NCBI GenBank assembly: GCA_040769125.1
Contig: JAXGLO010000001.1
Coordinates: 992,001 to 1,056,000, forward strand
Length of the DNA: 64,000 nucleotides
DNA from: CAIXSE01 sp040769125
Lineage (GTDB): Bacteria > Actinomycetota > Thermoleophilia > UBA2241
Direction: 5' to 3'
Shown: positions 1 to 9,761 of the stretch, one piece after another
How the letters are laid out: each line of letters opens with the position of its first letter
Numbering within the stretch: position 1 is the stretch's first letter
Made by a program: the position numbers and the translations under genes
The notes under the pieces: model-generated
What the model saw: the letters and a program-made list of their open reading frames with translations, nothing else
The model's database searches: none
Told to the model about the DNA's origin: nothing

Positions 1-1
1 C

Positions 2-211
2 AACGCCACCCTGAGCTGTGCCGACGCCATCGGCAAGGCGCTCGAGCGGCGCTACGTGGTCGGCGCCGCCTCACGGGCGAGCGGGCCCGTGCAGCCCCAG
101 CTCTCTCTCGTCGAGGTGGCCCAGGGGGCCTGCCCCGACTGTGGCGGCTCCATCGAGCACGAAGGCGGGTGCGTGGTGTGCCGGACGTGCGGCTACTCGA
201 AGTGTGGGTAG
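2..211 (+). CDS. nrdJ: Class II (B12-dependent) ribonucleotide reductase, C-terminal end (partial)
   Basis: This is the 3' end of a gene that begins left of the window; 69 residues are visible. They contain LSCADAIGKALERR, typical of the end of the TSCPD domain in adenosylcobalamin-dependent ribonucleotide reductases. The cysteine-rich tail CPDCGG...GCVVCRTCGYSKCG is the family's usual C-terminal redox/zinc tail. The enzyme reduces ribonucleotides to deoxyribonucleotides and works without oxygen, which fits the anaerobic gene content elsewhere. The catalytic barrel lies outside the window, so the call rests on the tail alone. Confidence 0.85.
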   Translation, partial: NATLSCADAIGKALERRYVVGAASRASGPVQPQLSLVEVAQGACPDCGGSIEHEGGCVVCRTCGYSKCG

Positions 212-346
212 TGACTCCGGGGCTATCCGTCGCTTGCCGCCTGCTGTCGTTCCGTGACACGCTTCGCTTCACTGTGGGTACTGTAGGTTTGTTACGGACG
301 CTCGCCCTCGCCAGCGTTCCGCATCATCGACGACGGGAGGATGAGG

Positions 347-730
347 ATGACTGAGACCCCTACACCGGGTGCGGCCGCGTCTGGCGGCGGCGTGACGATC
401 TCGGACGGCGTTGTGGCGAAGCTTGCCTACAAGGCCGTCGTCGGGATCGAGGGCATTCACTCCTTGGGCGCTGGAGGGTCCCGGGCCTTGGCCGGCCTGC
501 GCGGCGACCGCGGCACGCCCGGCATCTCCATCGACCTGCAGGAGGGCAGCGTCGACATCGATATCTCCATGAGCATTACCTACGGGGCCAATGTTCCTGC
601 CGTCGCCGAGCTCTGCCGCAAAGCCGTCGTCGAGCAGGTTGAGGGCTCCACAGGGCTCAAGGTCCGGGCGGTCAGCGTTTACGTCGCCGATGTGGTGTTC
701 CCGGAGGAGCAGGCTGGCTCCGACGCCTGA
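347..730 (+). CDS. Asp23/Gls24 family envelope stress protein
   Basis: About 127 residues with the Asp23/Gls24 pattern: a start VTISDGVVAKLAYKAVVGIEG, then a beta-rich core (GISIDLQEGSVDIDISMSITYGANVPAVA) and a C-terminal VNVYVADVVF-like strand (here VSVYVADVVF). ATG 341 abuts the GGGAGG ribosome-binding site at 335-340, so ATG 347 with a 6-nt spacer is the better start. Proteins of this family sit at the cell envelope and are usually co-encoded with small membrane anchors (AmaP type). The next two genes encode small two-helix membrane proteins, which fits. Exact function is unknown. Confidence 0.85.
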   Translation: MTETPTPGAAASGGGVTISDGVVAKLAYKAVVGIEGIHSLGAGGSRALAGLRGDRGTPGISIDLQEGSVDIDISMSITYGANVPAVAELCRKAVVEQVEGSTGLKVRAVSVYVADVVFPEEQAGSDA

Positions 731-1292
731 CAGGCGGCGTCCGGCGGGGCCGGCGCCGGGCTTCGGAGTCAGGGCAGCGGTCTTCGTCCTGCTGCTGATG
801 TCCGGATGCGCCGCCGCGTTATTCGCGGCGGGCTTCGCGGCCGCGGCTTTTGGCTGCACCTTCTCTCCGTATGCCCTCGTGGGCTCGGCGCTCGGTTATG
901 GCGCTCGTGCCTGGCTGCTGATCTTCTGCGCCGCGGTTCTCGTCGGCTGCGTCTGGCTGGTGCTGCGCCACGGCGAGACCAGGATCTGGTTCCCCGCCCA
1001 GGCGGGCGGCGTCCTTGTGCCCAAGGACGCACTGGAGCGTGTCGCGGTGGAGGCGGTGCGACGGCACCCTGAAGTTGTGGCGGCTCGCGTCGATCTCAGC
1101 ATGCGCAGGGGGGAGTTGTGCAGCGAGGTTGTCGTGTTCGCACGGCCGCTGGTCGACGCGGAGCGCCTCACGCTGGAGGTGCAGGACGCGGCAGTGGGCG
1201 CCCTTAACGGCGTCGTGGGGGCAGCACCAGGCCGGTGCACGACGCGTACACGCGTGCTGTCCGTGAGACGGTTGAAGAGGTATCTGTCGTGA
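690..1292 (+). CDS. AmaP-like two-helix membrane protein of the Asp23 operon
   Basis: The frame encodes two hydrophobic segments (around LLLMSGCAAALFAAGFAAAA and WLLIFCAAVLVGCVWLVL) followed by a soluble domain of about 100 residues (RVAVEAVRRHPEVVAARVDLSMRRG...). This is the layout of the alkaline-shock membrane anchor protein AmaP. The start is uncertain: ATG 690 overlaps the upstream gene by 41 nt, and a rarer CTG at 714 lies just after GGAGGAGCAGG. The downstream gene starts inside its stop codon (GTGA), indicating translational coupling. The assignment is from layout and neighbours, not from a diagnostic motif. Confidence 0.65.
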   Translation: MWCSRRSRLAPTPDRRRPAGPAPGFGVRAAVFVLLLMSGCAAALFAAGFAAAAFGCTFSPYALVGSALGYGARAWLLIFCAAVLVGCVWLVLRHGETRIWFPAQAGGVLVPKDALERVAVEAVRRHPEVVAARVDLSMRRGELCSEVVVFARPLVDAERLTLEVQDAAVGALNGVVGAAPGRCTTRTRVLSVRRLKRYLS

Positions 1293-1858
1293 CGCGGCTG
1301 GCGCGCGTCTTTGCGCTGGTGGGCGGCTTGGCGTGCCTTGTGCTCACGGCGGCGTGGGCCCTGCGCGAGGTCGCCGCCGAGCTGCGCCCGGATCTCGACT
1401 GGTCGGCTCCGGCGTGGTGGCACGACGTCATGGACAGGGTTGCGTGGCCGACGACACTGTCTGCCGCTGTGATGGGTCTTGTCGCCGCCGTGTTCCTCGC
1501 GCTCGCCGTGCGCGAGCTGCGTGGGCGACGGCGCGGATACGCCGTGGAGTTCGGCGAGAAAGGTGCGTCCGTCCAGCTCGACGTCCGGGCGCTGCAGCGG
1601 GCGATGGGGCGCCGGGTCGCCGAAGGCGTCCCCGGCGTCGTGCCCGACGCCGTGCAGCTGACCATGGACGCCGGCGGGTGGGTGGTGCGACTCGAGGCGA
1701 GCTTCGCCGCGCACGACCTGCTGGGCGCACAAGCGGCCGCCCGAGAGCTGCTCGCCGACGACCTGCGGCGCCTGGGCGGGATCGAGCTGGTCGCGCTCGA
1801 CGTCGTCGTCACCGGCCTGGCGCCTGCGGCCGGGGAGCCTCAGCCCCCGGCGCGGTAG
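1289..1858 (+). CDS. Small membrane protein of the Asp23 operon (DUF6286-like)
   Basis: About 189 residues starting at GTG 1289, which overlaps the stop of the upstream gene (GTGA) and follows a GAAGAGG site. Two transmembrane helices are visible (ALVGGLACLVLTAAWAL and LSAAVMGLVAAVFLALAV). A soluble C-terminal domain follows, related in pattern to that of the preceding gene. It probably completes a three-gene envelope-stress unit with the Asp23/Gls24 protein. Family naming is tentative and the function is unknown. Confidence 0.65.
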   Translation: MTRLARVFALVGGLACLVLTAAWALREVAAELRPDLDWSAPAWWHDVMDRVAWPTTLSAAVMGLVAAVFLALAVRELRGRRRGYAVEFGEKGASVQLDVRALQRAMGRRVAEGVPGVVPDAVQLTMDAGGWVVRLEASFAAHDLLGAQAAARELLADDLRRLGGIELVALDVVVTGLAPAAGEPQPPAR

Positions 1859-2334
1859 GCGACGGTGCGGATGAGGCCGATGGTCGCTTCGTCCTCACCG
1901 GCGGTCGTCGTATCGCTCACCGAGAGCACCGTCTCTGCGCCCCCTCGCTCAGGAAAGCGGTCACCTACTCGTCGAATCGGGGCAGCTGGCGGGTGTCGGT
2001 GAAGACCCTGATGGGTGTGGCGAATGTCCTGACCTCGATCACGGCGTTTCGTCTCCGGGCTTGAGGAGCAGACTGAGATCGATGACGACGGCGTCGAGGG
2101 TCGCGATGCGACTCGTGGTGCGCCTCGGTATGAGCTTGGTGAGCGAACTCGAACCGAATAGGTGGTAGTCTATACAATGGCCTGCTGAGCGTTCGCGTCC
2201 AACTGCCCCAGTCCGACAATGGGCTCCCGCTGTGCCGCGTTCCGTCAGGATCGGCGCATGCGGTGGGGCGTCAGCGACGTCGACTGAGCAGGCCGCTGGC
2301 CGACCTCCGAAGTGAAGGGCAGGAGACACGCCGC
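1859..2334 (+). other. Non-coding stretch upstream of the sigma factor gene
   Basis: No convincing gene is seen in this 476-nt stretch; the open frames lack family features and a ribosome-binding site. A TATACAAT sequence at 2171-2178 could be the -10 element for the downstream sigma factor gene. No well-spaced -35 is visible, so the promoter call is weak. Confidence 0.4.
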
Positions 2335-3456
<1,122 letters not shown>

Positions 3457-3471
3457 CGCGCCGCCCGGGGT

Positions 3472-4893
3472 TCAGGAGGGCGGCGCCAGCGGCAGGCGCA
3501 GGCTGAAGGTGGCTCCGCCCTCCGGCGGCGAAGCCGCCGACACCTCACCGTCGTGTGCCGCCACGATCGCCGCGACGATGGCCAGTCCGAGGCCGGCGCC
3601 CCCGCTGGCGCGTGCCCGCGATGGATCGGCGCGGTAGAAGGGCTCGAAGGCCCTGGCGGCGTCCGCTTCGGGCAGGCCGGGGCCTTGGTCTACGACCTCC
3701 AGCACCGCTTGCGTGGCCTCATTGCGCAGGCGCACGTGCACGGGCGTCTCTGCTGGTGTGTGCGCGAGCGCATTGCCGAGCAGATTGGCGACAACCTGGC
3801 GGAGCTGGAACTCGTCGCCGAGGACGACCGCCGTCTCTGGCTGTTCAAGGTCGATCGGCCGCTCGGGGGCGGCGGCGTGAGCGTCGCTCACGGCGTCGTC
3901 GACGATGCGCACAAGATCGACCGGCTCCCTGTCGGGCTGCCGTCCCTCACCGAGCCGGGCGAGCATCAGCAGCTCCTCCACCATGATGCCCATGCGGCGG
4001 CTCTCCTCTTCGATGCGCCGCATCGCTGTGGCGAGATCCCCAGGGTCGTCCTTAGCGCCGCGCTCGAAGACCTCAGCGTAGCCTCGGATCGAAGTGAGCG
4101 GAGTGCGCAGCTCGTGTGACGCGTCGGCGAGGAAGCGCCGCAGCTTCTCCTCGGTGGCGGCACGTTCCGCGAAGGCCCGCTCGATCTGCGCGAGCATCGC
4201 GTTGAGGCTGAGGCCCAGCCGGCCGACCTCGGTCGTGGGCTCGGCCGGCTCCACTCTCTGCGAGAGGTCGCCGGCGGCGATCTGATCGGCGGTCTCAGTC
4301 ATGGCCTCCAGCGGTCGTAAGTCGCGCTTGATGATCAGCCAGGCGGCCGTTGCCAGTGCGGCGAGTACGGCTGCGGAGACCAGCCCCTCGACGGCCAGCA
4401 GCCGCGCCAGCGTCTGGTTTGTCTCCGTCAGCGGAACGGCGACCACGAGCACGCGCGATGCCTGCGGAAACGGCTGCACGAGGATGCGGAACCGGACGCT
4501 GGAGGAGCCTGTGCTGCCGGCGTTGAAGAGCGTGAAGCTGCTGGCGCCGGTGCTCGCTCCGGGTAGCGGCGTCGGCAGGGCTGGTGCGGGTGGGCTCAAC
4601 TGGCCGTAGGCGAAGACGACGGAGCTGAGCACGGTCCCCTCGATGTCGCGCAGCTCACCGTATGTCCCTGGCGGGAGGCTCCGCTGTGGTCCACCGGGAG
4701 CGCCGCCGACGCCGCCGAGCGACGAGTTCGAGGCGAGGGTGAACGCCATGGGTTCGCGCGCGGCCAGGAGCTGCTGGTCGACACGCGCGAGCAGGAAGGC
4801 GCGAAGCGAGGTGTACGTGACGGTACCTGCGGTCACCAGGCCTACCGCTACCAGCGTCAACAGGGCGAGAAGGAGCCGCGTGCGCAGCGTCAC
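3472..4893 (-). CDS. Sensor histidine kinase (HAMP-HisKA-HATPase)
   Basis: 473 residues: transmembrane helix 1 (about 5-27), an extracytoplasmic domain (about 30-165) rich in Ser/Gly/Pro, transmembrane helix 2 (about 167-188) and a HAMP linker. The HisKA box is FLADASHELRTPLTS, with the phosphoacceptor at about H260. The HATPase has N (NLLGNALAHTP), G1 (DQGPGLP) and G2 (GGAGLGLAIV) boxes. It lies 3 nt downstream of the response regulator gene and is certainly its partner. Divergent from a MacB-like ABC exporter, the pair probably senses an envelope or antimicrobial signal; the ligand cannot be read from the sequence. Confidence 0.93.
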   Translation of the reverse strand: MTLRTRLLLALLTLVAVGLVTAGTVTYTSLRAFLLARVDQQLLAAREPMAFTLASNSSLGGVGGAPGGPQRSLPPGTYGELRDIEGTVLSSVVFAYGQLSPPAPALPTPLPGASTGASSFTLFNAGSTGSSSVRFRILVQPFPQASRVLVVAVPLTETNQTLARLLAVEGLVSAAVLAALATAAWLIIKRDLRPLEAMTETADQIAAGDLSQRVEPAEPTTEVGRLGLSLNAMLAQIERAFAERAATEEKLRRFLADASHELRTPLTSIRGYAEVFERGAKDDPGDLATAMRRIEEESRRMGIMVEELLMLARLGEGRQPDREPVDLVRIVDDAVSDAHAAAPERPIDLEQPETAVVLGDEFQLRQVVANLLGNALAHTPAETPVHVRLRNEATQAVLEVVDQGPGLPEADAARAFEPFYRADPSRARASGGAGLGLAIVAAIVAAHDGEVSAASPPEGGATFSLRLPLAPPS

Positions 4894-4896
4894 GCG

Positions 4897-5601
4897 CTAC
4901 TCCTTCAGGAGTCGGATGCTGTAGCCGACGCCGCGGATCGTCTGGATGAGGGGGGCGCCGTGCCCGTCGACCTTGCGGCGCAGGTAACTGATGTAAGTCT
5001 CGACGATGTTGGCGTTGCCGCCGAAGTCGTAGTTCCATACGTGGTCGAGGATCTGATCCTTGGAGAGCACGCGGCGGGCGTTGAGCAGCAGGTAGCGCAG
5101 CAGCTTGAACTCGGTGGCTGTGAGCTTGATCTCCTCGTCGCCGCGCCACACCTGGTGCGTGTCCTCGTCGAGCTCAAGGTCGGCGTATGCGAGGCGACTG
5201 GGGGAGGTGGAGGTCGGCCGCGCCCGTCGCAGGATGGCGCGGATGCGGGCGACGAGCTCCTCGATGCTGAACGGCTTGGTCAGGTAGTCGTCGCCACCGA
5301 GGGTGAGGCCGCGGACCTTGTCCTCGGTGGCGTCGCGCGCCGTGAGGAAGAGGATGGGCAGGGCATCGTTGGAGCTGCGCAGACGACGTGCTGCCTCAAA
5401 GCCATCGATGCCCGGCATCAAAACGTCGAGCACGACGAGGTCAGGCGCCGATGCAGCCACGGCCTCCAGAGCGGCTCTGCCATTCCGCGCCGTCGTCACC
5501 GTGAAGCCCTCGTAGCGGAGGGCCATCGAGACGAGGTCGGTGATGCTCTCCTCGTCGTCGACGACCAGGATTCGTGCGCCCTTCCCGGATCCTTCACGCA
5601 T
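4897..5601 (-). CDS. OmpR/PhoB-family response regulator
   Basis: 234 residues. The receiver domain has the acidic pair DDEE near residue 15 and the phosphoacceptor D59 in VVLDVLMPG; K109-type FLTARDATEDKVRG and the KPFSIEEL motif follow. The C-terminal winged helix (LTATEFKLLRYLLLN, VWNYDFGGNANIVETYISYLRRKV) is of OmpR type. It is transcribed with the histidine kinase 3 nt downstream. The intergenic region with the divergent ABC exporter holds repeated TGAGAG-type half-sites, suggesting autoregulation and control of the exporter. Confidence 0.95.
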   Translation of the reverse strand: MREGSGKGARILVVDDEESITDLVSMALRYEGFTVTTARNGRAALEAVAASAPDLVVLDVLMPGIDGFEAARRLRSSNDALPILFLTARDATEDKVRGLTLGGDDYLTKPFSIEELVARIRAILRRARPTSTSPSRLAYADLELDEDTHQVWRGDEEIKLTATEFKLLRYLLLNARRVLSKDQILDHVWNYDFGGNANIVETYISYLRRKVDGHGAPLIQTIRGVGYSIRLLKE

Positions 5602-5651
5602 CGCGTGTTCCCTCCCGTCGCCCGTGTCCTGTCGATCTTAGCCATTCTTGC

Positions 5652-5726
5652 TGAGAGATGCCTGTGAGAATCCTGAATGGACTCTGTTGGGTGCGGCCGG
5701 TGACTCTCTCTCACAGCCCGCTCTCA
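5652..5726. promoter_or_regulatory. Candidate response-regulator binding region (TGAGAG half-sites)
   Basis: Between the divergent two-component and ABC exporter genes there is a direct repeat TGAGAG (5652-5657)/TGTGAG (5663-5668), 11 bp apart, the spacing used by OmpR-family dimers. On the other strand the same half-site occurs as CTCTCA at 5708-5713 and 5721-5726. A related GTGTGAGAAGG lies just before the exporter start. The motif clustering is seen directly; the protein that binds it is inferred. Confidence 0.45.
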
Positions 5727-5839
5727 GGTGCGGTTCAGCGAGATCCAAGCTTGGCGCCGTAGGGTCGGGACGGCGTTGGGGCGCTGACGCGGCGCCTGGA
5801 CGTTCGCAATGCGCAAGAGCCGTGTGAGAAGGAGGGCTG

Positions 5840-7330
5840 ATGTTCTTCACCTACATCTACCGCGAGCTGCGCCATCGCTACCGACAGGCGCTGCTCACGG
5901 CGCTGGGGCTGGCTGTGGGCGTGGGCCTGGTCGTCGTCGTCACTGCCTATGCGAGCGGCGTGGGCAAGGCCCAGGAAGAGGTGCTCAAGTCTCTCTACGG
6001 TGTCGGCACTGACATCACTGTCACCCAGACGGCGCAGCTGAGCGACTTCCGCGGCGGCCCACAGCGCTTCGACATGAACCCCGGGAGTCGGGCTGAGCAG
6101 GGCAAGAGTTTCTCGCGCGACATGGTCCGCAGCCTGCCGGGGCAGCAATCAGTTGCGACGTCCAACGTCACCAGGATTGCCGCTCTCGACGGGGTTGCCC
6201 AAGCCGTGGGTGGCCTCACGCTCAACGCCATGCACGTGAGTGGCAGATTCGCCCAGGGGTTCAACGCTGGCGGCGGGTTCGGTCAGCCGGGCGGCGGCGC
6301 GACGCCGCAGGTCTCGACTTCGCAAGCGCCGATCTCGGTCTCGTCGTACTCGCTGGCCGGTGTGGACGTGACGCAGACTGGTCTCGGCCCGCTCAGCTCC
6401 GCGGAGCTCGTGAGCGGGCGCGGTTTCAGGACCAGCGAGACCACGGCCAAAGTCGCAGTGCTCGACAAGGCCTACGCAAAACAGAATAGCTATGCGGTCG
6501 GCTCCACCATCAAGGTCTCGGGGACGAAGTACACCGTCATCGGGCTCGTCTCCGCGGCAGCCGGCAGCTCGTCGATGTCGAATGTATACATTCCCCTGGC
6601 GTTGGCGCAGAGGCTCAGCGACAACGCCGGCAAGGTCAACACGATCTACGTGCAGGCCGACAGCGCCGACCAGATCGCCGCCGTCAAAAGGGAGATCAAG
6701 GCGGCAATGCCCAAGGCCACGGTGACGACGGCCGAGGACCTTGCTGCCCAGGTGAGCGGCTCGCTCAAGAGCGCCTCGCAGCTGGCGTCGACGCTCGGCC
6801 GCTGGCTCGCCATCGTCGCGCTCGTGGCCGCCTTCGCCGTCGCCAGTCTGCTGACCGTGTCGGCCGTGTCGCGGCGCGTGCGCGAGTTCGGGACACTGAA
6901 GGCTCTCGGCTGGACCAATCGCAGAATCGTCGGTCAGGTGATGGGGGAGTCGGTGGTCCAGGGCGTATTCGGGGCCGTCGCCGGCGTGGTCATCGGCATC
7001 GCCGGCGCGCAGCTCATCGTGCGACTCTCGCCGACCCTCAAGGCCGCGGTTGGCCAGGTCGCGGGCGTCGCCTCCGGCGGGCCGGGCGGCGCTGGCGTCC
7101 CGCCTGCCATGGGCGGCGCTGGCGCCCCGCCTGCCATGGGCGGCGGGCTCGGCAGGGCGGCCGGTCAGGCCATGCAGACCGTCGCCGTTCATCTCACGGC
7201 GCCGGTCAATCTCCAGCTCATTCTGCTGGCCGCCGGTCTCGCGCTGCTCGGCGGCGTCCTCGCCGGTGTCTTCGGTGGGTGGCGGGCCTCGCGCCTACGT
7301 CCGGTGGATGCTCTCCGCCGGGTCGACTGA
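5840..7330 (+). CDS. MacB/FtsX-like ABC transporter permease
   Basis: 496 residues starting at ATG 5840 after GAAGGAGGG. The N-terminal transmembrane helix (LLTALGLAVGVGLVVVVTAYA) is followed by a large extracytoplasmic domain (about 45-325, MacB periplasmic-core type). Three C-terminal FtsX-type helices follow, with the loop motif VSRRVREFGTLKALGWTNRRI. A Gly/Pro/Ala low-complexity insert (repeats of GGAGxPPAMG) lies between the second and third of these helices. With the ATPase 47 nt downstream it forms an exporter or envelope-stress transporter, probably controlled by the divergent two-component system. The substrate is unknown. Confidence 0.92.
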   Translation: MFFTYIYRELRHRYRQALLTALGLAVGVGLVVVVTAYASGVGKAQEEVLKSLYGVGTDITVTQTAQLSDFRGGPQRFDMNPGSRAEQGKSFSRDMVRSLPGQQSVATSNVTRIAALDGVAQAVGGLTLNAMHVSGRFAQGFNAGGGFGQPGGGATPQVSTSQAPISVSSYSLAGVDVTQTGLGPLSSAELVSGRGFRTSETTAKVAVLDKAYAKQNSYAVGSTIKVSGTKYTVIGLVSAAAGSSSMSNVYIPLALAQRLSDNAGKVNTIYVQADSADQIAAVKREIKAAMPKATVTTAEDLAAQVSGSLKSASQLASTLGRWLAIVALVAAFAVASLLTVSAVSRRVREFGTLKALGWTNRRIVGQVMGESVVQGVFGAVAGVVIGIAGAQLIVRLSPTLKAAVGQVAGVASGGPGGAGVPPAMGGAGAPPAMGGGLGRAAGQAMQTVAVHLTAPVNLQLILLAAGLALLGGVLAGVFGGWRASRLRPVDALRRVD

Positions 7331-7376
7331 GACGCTCGCCATGACCGCGATCGAACCCAGCCTACAGGAGGCTACG

Positions 7377-8108
7377 ATGTTGTACGAGCTTTCGGGCGTG
7401 AGCAAGCGCTACACGAAGGGCCGCGCCTCGGTAGAGGCACTGGCCGGAGTCGACCTCGGTATCGCAGAGGGTGAGTTCCTCGCCATCCAGGGATCCACCG
7501 GCTCTGGCAAGACGACCCTGCTCCAGCTCCTCGGCGCCATGGACCGGCCCTCGACGGGTGTACTTCGCTACGATGGTCACGATCTCGCAACGATGAGTGA
7601 GGCCGGCCTCTCGGAGCTGCGCAGCCGTTCCTACGGCTTCATCTTTCAGTCGTTCAACTTGATTCCGACGCTCAGCGCTCAGGAGAACGTGGAGACGGCC
7701 CTCGTGCCTTGGGGTGTGTCGGGCGTGGAGCGCCGCCGGCGAGCGCGGGCAGCGCTGGCCGGCGTCGGCCTTGCGGAGCGCGCCGGCCACATCCCTTCGG
7801 AGCTGAGTGGCGGCGAGCAGCAGCGTGTGGGCATCGCCCGTGCGCTCGTGCGCGAGCCCAGGGTGATCCTCGCCGACGAACCTACCGGCAACCTCGACGA
7901 GCGCACTCGCGACGATATCGTCGGCTTGCTCGAACAGCTCTGGCGGGAGCGGGGACAGACGCTGATCATCGTCACGCACGACTCCTGGGTGGCGAGCCGC
8001 GCCTCACAGCGCCTCTGGCTCGACGCGGGGAAGGTGGTGGCGTCACTTGAGGGTGGCGAGCCCCGTGTGTCTCGTCCGCGCGAGGCCGAGGGTGCGCTCC
8101 TGGCCTGA
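7377..8108 (+). CDS. ABC transporter ATP-binding protein (LolD/MacB type)
   Basis: 243 residues. Walker A is QGSTGSGKTTLL, then the Q-loop FIFQSFNLIPTLS, the signature LSGGEQQRVGIARAL, Walker B VILADEPTGNLD and the switch histidine in LIIVTHDSWVA. ATG 7377 is chosen because a perfect AGGAGG lies at 7365-7370; an upstream in-frame ATG at 7341 has no such site. It pairs with the FtsX-type permease immediately upstream to form a complete type-VII ABC system. Confidence 0.95.
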   Translation: MLYELSGVSKRYTKGRASVEALAGVDLGIAEGEFLAIQGSTGSGKTTLLQLLGAMDRPSTGVLRYDGHDLATMSEAGLSELRSRSYGFIFQSFNLIPTLSAQENVETALVPWGVSGVERRRRARAALAGVGLAERAGHIPSELSGGEQQRVGIARALVREPRVILADEPTGNLDERTRDDIVGLLEQLWRERGQTLIIVTHDSWVASRASQRLWLDAGKVVASLEGGEPRVSRPREAEGALLA

Positions 8109-8315
8109 GTGCGGCCGTGATGTCGAGCGACGGGGCGTGCGCCGTGGGCGTCCAGTGGCACCGTCGGCGGCCGTCAGTAGGGAACACCGGTGCGGGGGGT
8201 GAGGGGCCGTTCAGCGATAGATGCCGGGGCGCTCCCATACATGCGGTGCTCCTCGTTCGCTCCTGCCCTCGTCGTCTCTGCCGCGGTCGACCTTCAATCC
8301 GGCGCCGCCGCCCCA

Positions 8316-8522
8316 TCATCCACGGGCTCGCCGGGGGTCACGACTGCCTTGTCCGCGGCTGCCCGGCGCTGGCGCCGGGCAGCCGCGGCGCCGGCGCACG
8401 GCCTCCCGCAGGAGGTACTCGATCTGGGCGTTGACGCTGCGCAGGTCGTCGGCGGCCCACTTCTCGAGCTCGGCCCAGAGCGCCGGGTCGGTGCGCAACA
8501 GGAACTGCTTGCGCTTCGCCAC
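8316..8522 (-). CDS. Arc/ribbon-helix-helix small DNA-binding protein
   Basis: 68 residues; the first 45 (KQFLLRTDPALWAELEKWAADDLRSVNAQIEYLLREAV) match the ribbon-helix-helix fold with a short beta strand and two helices, of the Arc-like kind often found next to SPFH proteins. The last 20 residues are Arg/Gly/Pro-rich and are encoded across a perfect 17-bp palindrome, so the natural C-terminus may be shorter in relatives. It follows the SPFH gene by 73 nt on the same strand. It may regulate that gene via the palindrome at 9710-9732. Confidence 0.75.
   Translation of the reverse strand: MAKRKQFLLRTDPALWAELEKWAADDLRSVNAQIEYLLREAVRRRRGCPAPAPGSRGQGSRDPRRARG
8353..8388 (-). terminator. Perfect 17-bp inverted repeat, likely transcription end of the SPFH-RHH unit
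   Basis: The 17 bases at 8353-8369 pair perfectly with 8372-8388 with a 2-nt loop. There is no T-run after it on the minus strand, so it may act as a rho-independent terminator only weakly. It overlaps the last codons of the ribbon-helix-helix gene. Confidence 0.5.
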
Positions 8523-8595
8523 GGTCAGCCGGCCTCAGCGTCGGGCCTACGGAGCCGTCGGCGGGGAGGGCGGCGAGTCCTGCGGGCTGCCGGAT

Positions 8596-9633
8596 TCACT
8601 GGTACAGCGTGCCGGTGTTGACTACCGGCGTGACCTGACTCTCGCCGCAGAGGACGACCATGAGGTTGCTGACCATGGCCGCCTTGCGCTCCTCGTCGAA
8701 CTCGACGACCTGGTTCTCGCTGAAGTCACGCAGCGCCATCTCGACCATGCTCACAGCGCCGGTGACGATCTTGCGTCGCGCCGCGATGATTGCCTCGGCC
8801 TGCTGGCGTCGCAGCATCGCCTGCGCGATCTCCGGTGCGTATGCGAGGTGGGTGAGCCGAGCCTGCTCGACGGCGACGCCGGCCTGCGCAAGACGTGTGC
8901 CGAGTTCGACGCGCAGCGCCTCCGAGACTTCATCGACGTTCCCGCGCAGGGTGACCTCCTCGGCCTCGTCTTCAGTGGCCTCGCCGGAGTCGTACGGGTA
9001 GGCGCTTGCCAGGTGCCGCACGGCGGTCTCGCTCTGGGTGGCGACGTAGCTCTCGTAGTCGTCGACATCGAACACCGCTTTGGCCGTGTCTTCGACGCGC
9101 CAGACGACGACGGCGGCGATGTCGACAGGGTTGCCGCGACGGTCGTTGACCTTGAGCTTCTCTCCGTTCAGCGTGCGCGCCCGCAGGCTGATCTTGTAGC
9201 GTCGCAGGCCGGTGCTGGCCTTCGGCTGATCCGCCTCGCCTCTGCGGCGCGGGACGATCAAGCCGATCTGTACGCCCGCTGGCCTCGAGGCAGGGCCGTT
9301 GCTGTAGAGGGGGGCGGCCCAGCAGAAGCCGCCCTGCTTCACGGTGCCGCGGTAGCTGCCGAACAGGATCAGTACCCGCGCCTCGTTGGGCTGCAGGGTG
9401 AAGAACCCGGGGCAGATGAAGCAAGCGAGGCCGAGGGCCACCAGGCCGGCGACGAACAGCGACCAGACGGGCTGGGTGTCGCCGTCCGGAGTTGTGACCC
9501 CGTTGATGAACGAATACGCAAGGAGTATTGCTCCCGCAACGAACAGGGCGATCACCACGGGCAGCATGAACCACCCGTTGAGCACCCTCGTTTCGCGCTC
9601 CTGGGTCGGCGACTTGCTCAATGCTTCGGCCAT
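8596..9633 (-). CDS. SPFH/band-7 domain membrane protein
   Basis: 345 residues. Two N-terminal membrane helices (MLPVVIALFVAGAILLAYSF, LFVAGLVALGLACFICPGFF) precede an SPFH core (QPNEARVLILFGSYRGTVKQGGFCW ... IAAVVVWRVEDTAKAVFDVDDYESYV). A C-terminal coiled segment with RRQQAEAIIAARRKIV, the flotillin/stomatin pattern, follows. ATG 9633 has GGAGG 8 nt upstream, whereas GTG 9642 overlaps that site. SPFH proteins form membrane-domain scaffolds; the specific job here is unknown. It is divergent from the DUF1638 gene. Confidence 0.9.
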   Translation of the reverse strand: MAEALSKSPTQERETRVLNGWFMLPVVIALFVAGAILLAYSFINGVTTPDGDTQPVWSLFVAGLVALGLACFICPGFFTLQPNEARVLILFGSYRGTVKQGGFCWAAPLYSNGPASRPAGVQIGLIVPRRRGEADQPKASTGLRRYKISLRARTLNGEKLKVNDRRGNPVDIAAVVVWRVEDTAKAVFDVDDYESYVATQSETAVRHLASAYPYDSGEATEDEAEEVTLRGNVDEVSEALRVELGTRLAQAGVAVEQARLTHLAYAPEIAQAMLRRQQAEAIIAARRKIVTGAVSMVEMALRDFSENQVVEFDEERKAAMVSNLMVVLCGESQVTPVVNTGTLYQ

Positions 9634-9709
9634 GAACTCCACCTCCGTCGGTCTGGCGCGCCGCTGGTCCCTCGGATCGGGCGAGGGAGTGGTCGCTGTT
9701 CGATACCGT

Positions 9710-9732
9710 AATGATATATAAGTGATATCATT
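9710..9732. promoter_or_regulatory. AT-rich palindromic operator in a divergent promoter
   Basis: A perfect 8-bp inverted repeat AATGATAT (9710-9717) / ATATCATT (9725-9732) with a 7-nt spacer lies between the divergent SPFH and DUF1638 genes. It stands out in very GC-rich surroundings and sits 30 nt before the DUF1638 start. It is a good operator candidate; the neighbouring ribbon-helix-helix protein is one possible binder. Confidence 0.55.
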
Positions 9733-9761
9733 CTGTCGAGTGTTGTACGGGAGGTGAACAG

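Noticed and set aside
1333..2064. Arg-rich plus-strand frame of 243 codons
   Set aside because: Overlaps the AmaP-like gene in another frame and is dominated by Arg/Ala/Gly, a GC artefact.
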